Source of the DNA: Lagopus muta | Lineage: Eukaryota > Chordata > Aves > Galliformes > Phasianidae | Assembly: GCF_023343835.1 (NCBI RefSeq) | Contig: NC_064433.1 | Span: 178,577,777-178,641,776, forward strand | DNA: 64,000 bases | Direction: 5' to 3' | In this document: positions 37,101 to 52,100 of the stretch, in pieces | Layout of the letters: the number at the start of each line of letters is the position of its first letter | How positions within the stretch are numbered: position 1 is the first letter of the stretch | Notes under the pieces: generated by a model | Databases searched by the model: none | What the model was told of the DNA's origin: nothing | Seen by the model: the letters and a program-made list of their open reading frames with translations, nothing else | Translations under genes and position numbers: made by a program

Positions 37101-40100
37101 ATTCCGTACTTCAGAGTACAAAAACTCAGGAAGAAATCTGTTTCAAAAGAAAGTAAAATACCCATAAAGTCCTCCTAAGTTCTGCATCAGGGAGTTCAGT
37201 TGCCAGTTTAAGATTTTCAAAGCTGATCTTCTCTCTGGGTCTTTGGTTCCATGCAAACAGCACAGCTAGCTGAAATGTTGTTACCTCCAAGTCATACTGG
37301 CCAACCTCATTCTTAAATGTTATCTGTGAACAGAATGACAATTTTCCTTGAAAGGCTTTCTGGATAACAAGCTTTCTTGCTACCATAAACACACAAAGTA
37401 CTGCCGTTCAGACTGAAGCACCAAGAAGTATACACTTACAATTCCATTGGACATGAGGTGGTGCCAGTGCAGTTTTCTACCACTGTGATTCTTTTTATAA
37501 AATTCTTCAACTTCTGGGATGAGATCTTCTAATTCCGTGGGCAGTGAGACAAACACTTTTTCAGAACTACGGGACCAGGCACCAGCATTCAGAATTTTAA
37601 TATTCACAGAGTCAGCTGCAAGACAATACTGGATTATATGAAACTGCAGGTGTAACAGGCAGACAAACAGAATGCATTCTTCTTCTGTTCTAAATACAAC
37701 TGGGATGGACTGAATTTCCAGAAACAGCAAGGTGCCCACCCATTAACGCACTCCATTTATGGACCACTGGCTTTCTGTCAGCAATACTGATTGAAACCTT
37801 AGCTTTTTTGTCCTCCCTCTGCAGAGCTCCTTAAGCAGTAATGCAGCTCTACAGCTGATGTTGGTAAGCACCTCTCAAGGGGTTTCAGCAGCAGCAGGCC
37901 CAAGGTTGGATGTTCTGTCTTTCTCATCAGTGAAATTTAATCTCAGAAATGCAATTTGAACTCTTAACGGTGTGCATCAGTCTCTCCTACTGGCAGGTAA
38001 GGGAAGAGCGCAGTATAAAGCACTCATGAAGAATGACAGGGGCATAAAGAAGGGGACAGTTAAAGCATTCCCCTGCTTGGAGGTGGATTCGAGCCCTACC
38101 TGGAATTTAGCTACAGTTAGGGAGCCCATATCTAGGAGATACACCCAATAACTTCCAGAACGATATAGCTCAAGAGTCAACTGTAAGAAAAGCAAAGTAC
38201 AGACGTTCCAATCTAGGGGTAGCAGTGCTCCGAAGACCGTTCAACCTGCAGTTGATATAATTTTAACTCAAGGCTCAACAGGATTTTTTAGCTGCACAAG
38301 AAATTAAAACCACTAAATCATATGAAAACAATACCTGGTAAAGCAAGTTTATTATTTTTGTGCATTTCTTTGAAGGCCTGGTTCAAGTCTTCAGATACTT
38401 TGATATCCTGGAACATTCTAGCCAACTTGTTTACATAGTCTGCTGGCATACCTACTTCCTGTGCAAACAAACAGAACACTGAACTATGACAGAGGCAACT
38501 AAGAATAATAATGAACTCAAAAAAGAGAACAGAGCGGTGAGGTACACGGACAGCATCACTTCACTGTAACAAATTTTATGTGATACAAAGGAGTTCTTTT
38601 GCATGTATCACAAGTAGTTTCCCTTAAGAGTATATGATGATTCTTTTAAAGAAATCCATGTGCTTAAGAATGTATGCATGCATTAGGGAATAAATGAATG
38701 AAGGCATTCAAGTAATATTCTAATTTACATAAAATTTCACAGTTAGACCAACAGTCTAATTGTGAAATTATTTACATGCTTAAACAACAAGTACACTGCA
38801 TTTTGCTTATTTGCACGGGGAAAAAATGGTTTACAGATACACAAAATATTTTAAAAACTATAATTATCACTCTTAGCATCAACATTCCTCTTAATAATGT
38901 TTTACTTTCACAAAGTTTCATAATAAAATGGAAGTGTAAGATGACCTGCACAGCCTGCTATTTAAAACAGAACTTGCTGAAGCAAGGAGTAGGAATTAAA
39001 GCATTTAAGAATGAGAATTACTAGCACACACAACAGGAACAGCCGAGCACAGAAGGACAACAGGCTACTCACCCGGAGCCACTCCACCATGTTCTCCTCA
39101 ATTTCACTATCAGCTGATATATCCAATATCAGGCGTCTTGTTAAGTGAGCTTTGTGATATCGCATGAAAACATCTTTATTCTGTACGTATTTAAGTACCA
39201 AAAGCTGTCAAAAAAGATTTTAGTATATTTATTTGCACCATTAGGCAAATCTTTAAATGCCCATCTAATGCCCCTGTAGACTATGATGTAGAAAAGGCTA
39301 CTTTTGGGTGACTGAAGAGGACCCAGGCTGTGCTATCACAGCCACCAGCTATCAAGCTTTTATAATGTTGCACCTTCACATTGTTCCTTTGTCAGCCATC
39401 AGGAACTTCTCTTAGATCACACAAGACATTAATATGAAGCACCCTGTGTTGTTTTCTGCCCTAACCTTCACTACCGTAACACACCAGAGCTTAAATGAGC
39501 AATACTTCAGCATATTAATTTGGTGAAGACAACAAAGAGGTATGAAACTCCGCATGGGCAGTAAGATACAAACACACATGCATCGTGATACAAAACTCGT
39601 TCCCTACTGCTGCACTTCACATAACTATTTTCCAAGATCAAGGCCTTGACCCACATGAGGAAATACACCAACCAAATTCATTCTTCAGACTAATCAAGTA
39701 GAAGAAAGCAAGAACATACCACTTCTTTAAGCTTTGCTTCAATTTCTTCAGAGGTTAATTTTTTGCTTAGTGGTGTTTTTCTTAGCAACATGTCACAGTA
39801 ATTAGCAAGAAGCTCAGGGCATTTGGATTCAGGCTGTGTTTTCAATCCAACACTAAATAAAGAAAGAACAACATATCTTCAAACTGAAAAGAATCCTGTT
39901 ATTCTGGAGCAGTCACACTGTGAACAAGACAGACCAAGCACTCCTCTTGGCAGGGCCATAGTGGAACAAGGGAATTCAACACTAATGAAAAACTAGTGAC
40001 AACTCCCTTTTCCTCTTGGAAGAATAAATACTATTAAGCATTTTCAGACAGCTTTTACAGCTTGATCATTCCAACTGCTTTTCATTTTAGAACTTTCTAA

Positions 40101-43100
40101 GTATGATTATATTCAAACTGTAGTTTTAATCAAGTAAATGATAGTGAGGATTCCAGCAAAAACTTAGCAGATATTTCACTCATCAGTATGGCCTCTTGAC
40201 AACTCTCAAGAACAACTTCCTGCAGTGCCCAGGAGGCAAAAGCTGACACACGTATCATGTAGCAACACAATGAAATTATTTCATAAGAGGCAGAAACAGG
40301 AGGCTAACAGCTGGCAGATTAAATAGTTTGAGGGTTAACAAGGAGATACTACAGTATACAGACTGAGGTTCTTCAAAAGGCCTGCGATCACAAGGTTGCA
40401 TTCTGAACCTGTAACCTACTGTTGAATAAAATTATTCCTAGTGTCAGGTGGCACCAACTTGATTTCTAGTCTCAAATCGTTGCCCAACGTTCTCTGTAAT
40501 GGATTCCCTTGGAAAAATAAAGGCAGTGAGCAAGACTGCAGTGAAGAAGCCTTGGGGATGTTCAGGAATCCAGTGCTCTTGCTCACTCCCTCACCCTTGC
40601 TTGCTATCTACAGTAGATAAATGCTAAAAGAGAATGTATACACAGGGAACTTGAAAGAGCTTAGGAAGAAGAATGCTGAACAGAAGACCACTGCCATCAC
40701 AGTGGTCACTAAGAGATCACTAGGTATATTTAGCTTTTAGGAGTCAAATACAGGCACTGATTTGCATACTCCCACGGGAAATCTAAACACAGACATAGAA
40801 AAAAGTCCATCTTGCCTACATCTTTACAAAGTATGCAAAGCAGGGATCCAGTCCGTTGTGAGAGTGTTCTTCCAGTAATAAAACCAGCAAGGCTAATCTC
40901 CGTCCCACATTGCTATTAGTCCAAAAGCAAACAGTGTTAAGAAGCACATGTCATCTAGACACAGCCCTGAGCAGCCCTGCTTCAGCAGAGCTTGGGCCAG
41001 AAGGATCCAGAGCTCCCTGCTGACCTCAACCATTCTCTGACTCTCTGTACAAAAATACTGAACAGACTTCAATACCTATGCTACTCCCAACTCACAGGTG
41101 CTAAATAATAAACTCTGAGAAGTATAGTTTCATTATGCCTTTCCCCTAAGAAAAAGATAAATTGATGACTATTTATCGGGAAGAATGAGACATGATAAAC
41201 TGGAAATAGGAAAAATACAGGCTTTACCCACACTAATAAAAGTGCAGAGAATCATTTCAACTTGTACAGGTGTCTTGTGAGATAGCAGACATTTTATTTT
41301 ATCCATGGCTCCTAGAAAGTGCAGACTGGCTTGCCAGAGAATGCACATAATTTTGTGCACCCTGCAAACGTTCCATAAAACAGACAAATGCTCAGTTTAT
41401 AAGGAAATTCTAGCAAATCAATAAAAAGCACTTCTGAAACTCATATTGGCATTTTTTTAAAAATAATCTCAACACCAGAAACTATAAGAATGCAGTAACT
41501 CGTGCTCTAGCCAACACAAGATCAATATGGATCCATGTCTCCTGTTGCCTGGCTTTTCCAAAGTAGGAAGTGTCTCTTTCAGTCTTCTGCTGCGTCTTCT
41601 ACCTACCCGTGCTCCTATTTTCACAAAAGGCACAGGAACTGGAGATATGTGCCCCTCAGCTAACTTCAGTAAGATTGGACAAACCAGTTTAGTTGCAGCT
41701 GCCAGCCTTTGGTTCTGTAGTGTCAGACTACAAACGACACATAAGCAATCCCAACCACCATAAGTTAAATGCTAACAATCATCTGACTGACTTCTATCTC
41801 CTCCAGGCTGAACTAGCAGAGTTGCCCCCATCAGCATCATTTTCCTCTCAAGTGCATGTCAGCTTAATCTTCTACTGAAAGATGTTTAAGCTAACCTGGT
41901 TAATTTTACACTGCAACCAAGAAAGAAAACCTGCACAGGTCACACTCAAAGCATTACCCAGTACTTTTACTGGAGTTTGGCAGTTCTACAGCTCAGTTTT
42001 TTGGTAGCAATAATCCAGGAAAGTATTCCTAAATTCAACTAACAAACGGATTCATTACTACAAAACAAAAGATTCACAATTACTACAAACAAAGCTGTTT
42101 AAATAAACTGCTATTCGCTGATCTGCTCCCACACGAAACACATCTCAACAGGGCTGGATAATCCATCTGAAATTTTATAAGAGAAGGCACTTTTAAATGC
42201 AGTGTTACCTCTTGAAGACATTTAAAAACAGAAGCTCTGTCTTGAACAATCTAATTACCCTGACTCACATTCAAGTTCATATGGCTTACCCCTTTTGCTT
42301 CAATGGCAATTCAAGTTTAAATATTGTAGCATCATTCACAACTGCTTTGTATGCCTAAAATAAATAAACACATAGTCAGAGCTTCAATTTCTCTTCCCAA
42401 TATGTGAATCACAAAAGTTTTATCCTGCCTTTTTAGGTTATCACAGGAAGAAATTAATTCAGTTCTATTGGTTCAAAGATTGCAGATTTGATTTTCAATA
42501 TGAGATCAAACCCTGTGACTCAGTTTTCCATTAACTGCTGTTTTACGTTCTCTTTTTTTTCCTTAACACACCACCTTAAGCAACAACTTAAAAGGGAAGG
42601 AATTGCGTGGAACGGGTTCCATATCTGAAACTATATGACTACACCCAAACACAATAAATTCTAAACATAAATACATCACTGAATCAATATTAAAATTTAA
42701 AGGTGCTCAAAAACAGAGAATCTTTTGATCAACAATTTTCCAAAGCTACACACAAATGAAACTTGATGCATTATCACACAACCAATTCAAAACAAATCAG
42801 TTGTTAGTAAGTTACACCAACTTTTAGTTCACATACTTATCAGAGTAGAGCAATTTCTAGATTTAGCAGCATGTGCTCACAAGGCATCATAATATTGTTT
42901 TTAACGATTCTTAAAGAGCTGAAAACAAGTGGTGAGTAGAAGCACATACCTTATCTCTTGCAGTAAGAAATCTTGGATCATCTTGAAAAGCTTCTTTAAC
43001 CAATTTACTAAATCGATTAAACAGTGTAAGCAATTGCTCTACATACTTCTCAGAATCCTGAAGTTAAAACAGGCAACAATCAAATTAAAAAGCAGATTTC

Positions 43101-46100
43101 ACAGAAGTTAGCATGAGCTTAATTCTCTCATCTATAATCCCATAGTCTCCCTAGGGCTCCAGGACTACAAAGGAGAATTTTATTTTTATTCCCTGTACTC
43201 AAGAGTTTTACAGCACTGTAAACCTCAACACAGACTTTCAGGATCATGTTTCCTATATACAAAAATAAACACAGAGAGAAAAAATACAAGTTTTAAATAC
43301 TGTATAATACCTTCCAAATGAAAAAAAATGCTTTCAGAGATCAAGAAAATGAACATCCCAATGGCTGAAAATACCCAGGCTTCCCAGACTCTGAGAAAAA
43401 GATTATAAGAAGCTGGAAAAGACTGGTAGAAAGCAAACCTTATAAAATTTCCACACTTAGAGCCATATCTGGATTGGTAGTTGAAAGTATATCTCAAATT
43501 TCATCAGGAAGTTAGAACTTTGAGAAAACTAATTATGCCTTTTTAATCCTAGCACATAATGAAGTAACCTGTGCACTTATCACTTAAAGAAACAATTGAA
43601 AATGTAAAGAGTTAAAAATATATATATTTCTAAGGATACTGCAAAGTTCTATGCTTAGAAAGACCAAGAATCTTCAAAAACCATTTCCACTCATGTGTGA
43701 CCTACAATTACAGCATTTAACTGCCAGCTTTGTTTGTTTTTTAAAAGCAAGTCACTTACAGTAGTAATAGTTTCAGCAGCTGCTACCATATCCGCAAGTC
43801 CAGCACTAACAATATGTTCCTCCAAGTCTTTCAGCATGGGCTCGATCCCGTTTGGAACTTTATCCATCAATGAAAACATTAAATGCAATTCTGAAAGATA
43901 CAAATACTGATAAAGTCACTGGTCAAAAACCTTTCTTAAAAAGTAACAAGAACAAAACACAGAATTGCTGCACTTTTACTTAAGGGTATCTCAAGTAGGA
44001 AACTGACAGTGTAAGAACAGATAATTCAGTTAATCTGTTAAGAAGTAAAAATGCTTTGAAGACTAATAGGCCTGACCCCACAAGGATGTTCCTCTAAGTT
44101 GAAATGAAACATCTGTTGTAAGGTAACACTTACTTATGCACCTAATATAAAATTGAATTTAAAAAATACAATGAAGTCAGCAGCAACTTCAATTAAATCC
44201 AGGTTCAGCATAAATGCCTTAGTGCCCAGCAAAAATGGTCCTCTTTCAGCTGGAAGCCTACAAGAGTTTGTGTATGAAATCATATGGACTCAAGACTTCT
44301 CCTCCTAAATTAAATCCAAACAGAGCTCACTTTGTGTGTCTTCAAGTATGATCTACAATGTTTCATCTAAGTGTACCAAAGTCTCAGGCAGTTTAACTGA
44401 CCAGGATAAACAGCACTTTCTCCTTTCCTTTTCCCCAGAGAGTTCTTCTGAAAGTTACCAGCTTGAAAACTTGAAAAACTCGTATGGTTTATCTTCTTTT
44501 TGTGAAGTTATTTCAACATTACAAAAAGATTAATATTTACTGAGCCAGCAATAATCACCCCCAGAAAGCTGTTCACAGCAAAACACCTGGGTTAAAATAA
44601 TTGTGGAGTCCACAGAGAGACTAAACACAGCCAACTTCTCTGCTTAATGAAGGAGAACAAACTGGTGGTGGATTCCGAATCTTTTTTGGATGGAAAAAAG
44701 ATGACAGATTTGCTTAGTTTCTCGATGTCGCATCTACAGTAAAGGGAGCCAGAAATAAGATGTTCTGCTTATGTTTTCTCCTTTGCAATACTTCTGTCAG
44801 CAACATCTGCAGGATCCTATCACCGCAGAAGATGAAATGTTACTTTTATATCCCAACAACTGCTGCAGAACCACACAGGAAAGCCAAAAACCTCTCAGAA
44901 CGTCACAGCACAAATGAAGGAATGAAAACCACCAACAACCTTCAAGAAAAGCTTGCACTGCAACTAGAGACAACTTGGAATGGGCTAACCAATAGGATTT
45001 CAGAAATCAGGAAAAAACTAAGTCAAAGTTGCCAGTGCAATTCAGATGTGCTGTAGGTGGTGGCAACACTGCACTACTCAGGGCAAGTCCAAAAAGCTCA
45101 CTCAACTTTTATTTGATCTTTTCATCTGTACTTTAAAACAAGGTGGGAGCAGGGAAGAGACATGAGAGAAGAAAAGGGTGGGAAGGAAAAGATATATCAA
45201 AGGGCACCACTTTCTGTTTCTGTAAGACAGCGATGGTATGAATAAGCTGACAGCAAAAAAAATAAAAGGCAGTGGTCTCTTGTAAAAGAATGTCTGAGAA
45301 AGAAGACTGCAGAGTCTTCAAAGACAGATTTCAAATCTAGAAGAAAAAGGAACATTTTAATGAAGCATTCCTCTCCGAATGCATGCATTATGAAAACAAA
45401 AGGTAAAAGAACACACTGTCGTCGTTGGAGGCAAGCAAACAACTTCCACAGAATTTAGGCCTCCCATCCTTAATCCTATAAGCAAACAAAAAGACACTAA
45501 AATGATTCTGAAGCATTTGCAAGTCATGACATCTTGGATATATTTTAGGCAGAAAACATCATGTGTTGCTTCCTTTGCAGGGCATGTAAATATCCAATAC
45601 TTAACAGAGCATTTTACATCAATGCCCAGCTCACAGCCACAAACCCAGCTCCTCTGTGTCTGATGTTGTTCATTGAAGATAAAAATTAAGACGTTTTTTG
45701 AGGCAATTAACATCAGAAAGGCATATGCACAAGTGAAGAATATAGCAAAGGACACTATCAGATTTATGTATATGTTACTATGTATAGTTCTAGTCTTTAA
45801 ATGTTTAATCATCTGCACTTGCATGCTTCACTAAGGCATTTTAAACAGCATAACTTAGGTCTAGGAAAAAAAAGGAAAAAAAAAGGAGAGATGCTTGAGC
45901 TCTTATACAGCAAACATAAACAGAAGTACTTTGTAACCAGGCAGCAATACTGGGCAGAGGTAGCCAAAACCAAAAAGGACTGTGGGAAAAATTCAACAAG
46001 TTTCTAAAGAAAAATGCTTTGGATACTGTAGATGAAATCATCTGGAGCTCTTCATTTCGATAAACCACCTGCATCTCCCAAAGGCTGTAACCTATACTCA

Positions 46101-49100
46101 CATGAAGCTGGTGGCTTTCTAGATTTAGCTTTGGATTACTGCCAGAAATCACACTGCTACACGAGCAGATTGGCACGACATAGCTTGGGAGGACAAATAT
46201 TCTCTGAAATGCTACCTTCAGAAATATTTCCTACACTATTATAAGTTATAAAAAAAGTGTTTTCACATTTGCATTATATAGATACTAAAAATACTGTCTG
46301 CAGGACATTGAACCTTCAAAAAAGTAATTAGCATGTGATTTTGGCTCGATTTATGACTTTCTGAGGATTTGTCTAGTTCATTTTCTCATACAGGACTAGC
46401 TCAAAACTTCTGAACACTAACCTCCCAATTTCTGGCAGCAAAGCTAGAATGCCTTTTTAAAACTTCAAAAAGGCACAGAGCTAACATGCAGTATTCAGTC
46501 ACAAACAATTGCAGAGATTTGGTTCACTGACCTATTGATCCTGCAACAATAACCAGAATAAGAAAAATATCCCTGCTTCGCAGAAAAAAAGCTTTGAAAA
46601 GAGATGCTTCACTTTTTTTGGAGGTGGGGGGGGAGATGAGACAACATGACACTGTGCATCTGAACTACTCAAATCAAGAAATGACACACATGCAAAATTA
46701 GTCGACATGAAGAAAATAAGTGGTAGGAAAAACAAGGAAAATATAAATAAATATTAAATAAAAAGAGTAACAAAGTATTCATTTAATTCAAGTAAGATTA
46801 GAGCTGTTCGGTCATTCAAGTTAGGGTACTGTATCTACAGATTTCAGAAGTGTGACTAAAAACCACCACCACCAATCGTTTTTGTGGGACAAGTTCCCTA
46901 CACGGAGCAACATTCTATCCGTGAGACACTGCCACTATCTATTAAAAACAGTAATTTGATCTACCAGCAGATCTATTTTTATGCAGTCAGCGCTGAGTTC
47001 ATCCCGCACTGCTCTGAGGCCTCACTTACTTTCTGTTTCATTTCGTTTGATCATGCCTTGGCATTCGGCTAAAATGGTCTCTTTAAAAGATGTCACCAGG
47101 GCATTGACGCAGCACTCCATCAGCTGAAACGTAGCAAACACAGAATTAGCTCATCTAGCCTTGAAAGTCTCATCAGCCTCAAGTTTCCTGTGACACAAAA
47201 TCTAGGCTGTTCTCAACACGTATGCTGTATAAAATAATTAATAATACAAAGCAATTCATTAATTCTCAGAAGTAGGTGTACTTTCAGGAAAGTCTATACA
47301 TGAAACTGTATTTCTTTAAAATGTGTAGGATAGCAAATGTGATAAGAACACTTCCAAGCTAGCAATCAGCTTGATATTTCTACTGCCTTTTTCCCCTCAA
47401 GGGAGCCATCGCTTCTGGAACACCAACTACCCTACTTAGTTTCCAAGTATACATCCAAGAGCTAAGAATAGTTCTCATTCCAGCACACCCTATTTGGACC
47501 AGGCTGGGTGGCTTGAACAAGGCACTACAGCTAGATCTAGCACAGAAACTGCTTGTACATGTCCAGACCATTTCTCTTTTGTCAGCCTCTTTATACAAGT
47601 TATAGCTATGTAAAATGAATGATTTATAGCTTAACACAAGACATAAAATAAATTTTCATCAACTGCAGTAAATTCAGATTTAAAGGGTATTTATTTAAAA
47701 TAACCTGTTTCCTGAACTGATTCCAACATAGGCAATTATGAACTACTCACTGCAGTTAAATCTTCCTCCAGAGTCTGAACTGTGTGAAATATTGCTCAAC
47801 TGGGGGGAAAGGGTCACGAGCAGAACGTACTAAATGGCCATATTTCAGCCTAAGAGGAAATCTAGAACAGTTTTAATGAAATTTTCATTGCTCCTTCTGA
47901 TTGCAGTGAGCAGTAACATTTTCAGGTACTCTAAATGAGCCTTGAGACGCCCTTCGCTCACTAGACTGCATACTTATTTTCATCCTCATCCACTGTTAAG
48001 CATAGAAAAAATCCTGACTCAAAATGAAAGAGCAAAAATACATTTGGACAAAAAAACGGCTCTTTAATTTGAACTATAATCTACATTTACAATTAAAATA
48101 TCTGTAGAAATTGTAAATTGCCAGATTACAGATTTTCACAAGAAAAGAATACAGTGGATAATTCTTTCAAAAGAAAACATTTTCGTAACAACTTACTGCA
48201 CTGTAACACACCGAAATGACAACTCATGGCTAATAATAATATATAAAACATAGGATATGGCAATTTTTCTACACAATGTACTCACTGCTTCCACAGAGTT
48301 ACATTCACGTCTTGTTTCTAAATATCGTAGTGCTCTTTTCTCTTCTTCCTTTAGTTTAGCATCTGCCTGTGCAGAAGTAGAACAGCCATCATTTTAAGCA
48401 CCAACATTTCCAGAACAAAATTACAGCAGAATTTTTACTTACATATTTCATATAATTCTGTACACCATTTTGTTGTAAATAAGAGGGAGCTTGTGTTCTA
48501 TAAAACCTCTCCGTTGAATCCAAATATGCCTTTTCAAAGTTATCTCGATAAATCTGAAGTTTATCTTCAGGATTAGAACAAAGGTTAACTGCAAAGAGAA
48601 AGTCTAAACTTAATTCCTGGAAATTCGTGTGGCTAACAATAAGCAAATCTCTCTCAGTGAAGTAAGTTTTATATTTAAAGGTTGCAGTGAACAATTTGAT
48701 GCATCCTGCAAAGGTGCTCTGAATTCAAGGTAACCAATCCTCCAATCTTTGCTCCAAAAGACTTAAATTAACTGCAGACAAACAGAAAAGCAGGCTGCAG
48801 GGCTTTGAAGAAAAGGCAGGTAATGCCAAAATGGACAGAGGTTTTGTTTTGCAAAGGAGGAAAACGAGTGGCAGTCTTAGATGCAGCCAGCTTAGTGCTT
48901 CTTCAAACTGCCTGAAGAATCACAAGCAGTATGGAAAGCTGCACTGGCATAAGGTTATTTCTGCAACCTTGAAACATCAAGCAGTTTGCTCCTTAAAGAT
49001 ACTGATTTTTACAGAAAATGATACATAGCAAAATCACTTAGAAGTTAAAGATACCTTGAACATAATTTAACTGGTATCTCATATCAATAATGACAAAATC

Positions 49101-52100
49101 CAAACAAAATGCTGGGATAATCATTCCAACCCTACCAGCACATCTGCCAACTTCTACAATGAAAAATTCATTTACTTTAGTAAGAAGGCAAAAGAGATCA
49201 CGTGCAAGACATACCATATGATTCTCGAACTCCAATAACAAGCTGAGAGTCAAAAGCTTCTCCTAGTCTTTCAGCATGAACTAGCTTCATTGCACTGTCC
49301 TGAAGTCTATTTTTTATATTTGAAAATATGGATTCATTCCAAGTATCCAGCATGAGCTGCATGTTAGGAAGAAAAAAAAATCCTGTCAGAAAGGTGCATG
49401 CAGATCTGAGTTTGTACAAAGAAATACAAGATATCAAACAGAAATAAAGCAAATGAGAATGCAGTTTTCAGGCTATATAACAACTTGCTCTTCCATGTCA
49501 CAGAGGTAATATTCAGCTTATATGCCAAGCTTACTTTATAAACTGGACAGCGAGGGGATGCAGCGATCATTTGATTCAGATATTGTATCATTCTGTATTG
49601 TTCCTGTATAACTTCTATAGTGTTATTTCTGTATTTTACAGTTTTGAACAATCAGCCAAGTAACGTTCCCAGCACTGGGATGTGTCAGGAGTTGCAATCC
49701 TAGGGGTACCTTTGAGTCAAACACAGTTGAGCATTTGGCAGGCTCAGTCTCCACAACAACTACAACTCAACATGGCACTTACATAAAGGAAAAAAAAAGA
49801 TGTTTTTGGATTGCATTTCTCCAACATGAAAATTCAACATGCAAGCAAAGTATATTCATCACCTATCTTCAAACATGGCAATAACTACTCTGAATGCTCT
49901 TTAAGCACACCAATGATCAGTCTGCACTGACAGTGGAAAGGAGGTTTGAATTGTGAAATATACAGATTTAAACTCTGCCTCGCAGTTGTGAACAAGCTTA
50001 CAGAAAATGAGATTAGGAAGACTTGATACTGCTATAAGGCAAAGTGAATGGTAAGATTACATGGGCCTCCATTCCTGCTTTGTACCTTTTAGGTTTTAAC
50101 ACAGCAAGGCAGGTATCCTTTTCAGAGAGTTAAGGTGGCCTTTCTTTATTCTAAATTCTCTATTTTCTTAATTTCAGCTAAACTTGCATTTCAATCTGTA
50201 TTGCTTAAAACATTGCAATGCTTTAAAAACAAAGCTGTATTTGATTATGCTTCCTCAATTACTTTTTCATTATCTTAACATCATTAATATACATGTTATA
50301 GTTGCACTGTATGATCACAGAATGGGTTTACAAGAGCTGAAATGAGTAACAAACAGAGAAGAAAACAGGGAGAATGTCAACCAACGTCAAAGGCACAGCT
50401 TTGTCATGGTCAAGCTGTTTTTAGACATCGTGGATAGAAAATAATTTGATGGAGATATTTGAAGCAAAATATGCAGATTGTTCTGAGTACATAAAGAACT
50501 TTCCAAGAATGGGAAAAGTTTTCAAAGGTGCTTTGTAGAAACTTATGGGAAATGATGCCAGGTAATTGCTTTCAGCAGTAAGTATGAAATAAGATAGTTT
50601 GGAGACTGGGTTTTGATGACTCAATCATGACATGGACTTAACTGAACTGCATGTGAGAGACAGACATCAGTTTCAGTCCTGAACAGTATCTGAACTGGTA
50701 GTCACCAGTATTTTATTATTTGCCCTGCCCCACTTCGCCTTTTCTTTCATTTCTTAGCCTCCTGCCATACAGCAGAGTTCGAGTCTGCCACATCTTGGAG
50801 AGCCTACTGAGATCACATGCTTTTTCTAACAAACACTCACAACAAAAAAGGTAACTTGAGGTGGTGATTTCTCTCTGTTGCTGTTCCTGCTTCTTTTCCT
50901 TCTAAAGCAGGTTACATGTCACAACAAGTGGTTGGGAAAAAAAAGTCACCCCAGGTAGCCTATTTGAGCTCATTTATTCTTCCTGTCCATATCAGGAAAG
51001 TTAAAATGATCTTCAATACCAAAAGACTGTTAACGAAACTGCATTTCGCTATCTATACTTTCTGTGATGGAAAAAGATAACAAATGACATTAAACTGCAG
51101 AACTTACCACTCTACAACTGACACGCTTTGTTTTTCTGGCAGTAAAAGATAAAAGCAACTTCAAGGACATTTATTTATGGGACTCAGAACACTAAGAGCT
51201 CTGCACTCAAAACCCCTACACATTCCTTACCATTCTGATTTGGAGCCAGAGAATGGTTTGTGTTGGAACCGACCAAAAAGACAACCTAGTTCCTCCTGTG
51301 GGCAAGGACACCCTCCACCAGACCAGGCTGCTAAGAGTGCCATCCACCTGGCCTCCACCACCTCCAGGGATGGGGCATCTACTGCTCTCTAGGCAGCCTG
51401 TGCTTCCCAATATGAAATCTAAATCTCCCCTCTTTTAGTTTCAAGCCAATACGCCTCAACTGATCACCGCATTCCCTGACCTCTTCAACATGAAACGGTG
51501 TATGAAATAAGATTTTGCCTGTACAAAACTTTTACTGATGTGACTGACAGCCTGTAGGAAATACAGGAGACTTTGAGATCAACAGCTGTATTTAACTTGA
51601 GATGACAATGTTCATCTATAAAAGACAGAGATGCACCCCAGTTAAGATCCTGCCCTAGGGAAATAAACTAGGGGTAGAAACTATGCACTTGTGTAAATGG
51701 AGGTGAGTATACTATATAACATATGCAAGTATATAAAGAGTAGGGGTGAGTTTACAATTGCCCCTCCACTGGGATTTAAATTAAAAAACAAACAAACAAT
51801 TTATTACATTAAAAAATTAATAAATCTATCAAACAAAAACTTTAATAACCCTAATAAGCTGTTTTAATCACTTGAACAAAGCCAAAGCAAAACAAGAGTT
51901 AAGTTGCCACAGAGATGAAAATGAAAGTCTCACACTTGTTTTGACCCTCACACTCGAAGCAAAGCGATACATCGCGTAACACCCTTGGTGCAATTTCATC
52001 TTCAGTACAGAGCACCTTTCCTAGCCTTACCCAAGGCAGAACAGAGCGTGCAGCAGAACTTTTGAACACCTATCACTTACCTTTCGGACAATACTGTCTT

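Noticed and set aside
45357..45824. Minus-strand open frame of 155 codons in CUL5 intron 8
   Set aside because: It sits deep in an AT-rich intron, with hydrophobic and Cys-rich composition typical of translated AT-rich DNA and no recognisable domain. A frame of this length is expected about once by chance in 64 kb.
50311..50332. ATGATCACAGAATGGGTTT, resembling a CR1 3' end
   Set aside because: Only about 20 nt match and no CR1 body follows, so chance cannot be excluded.
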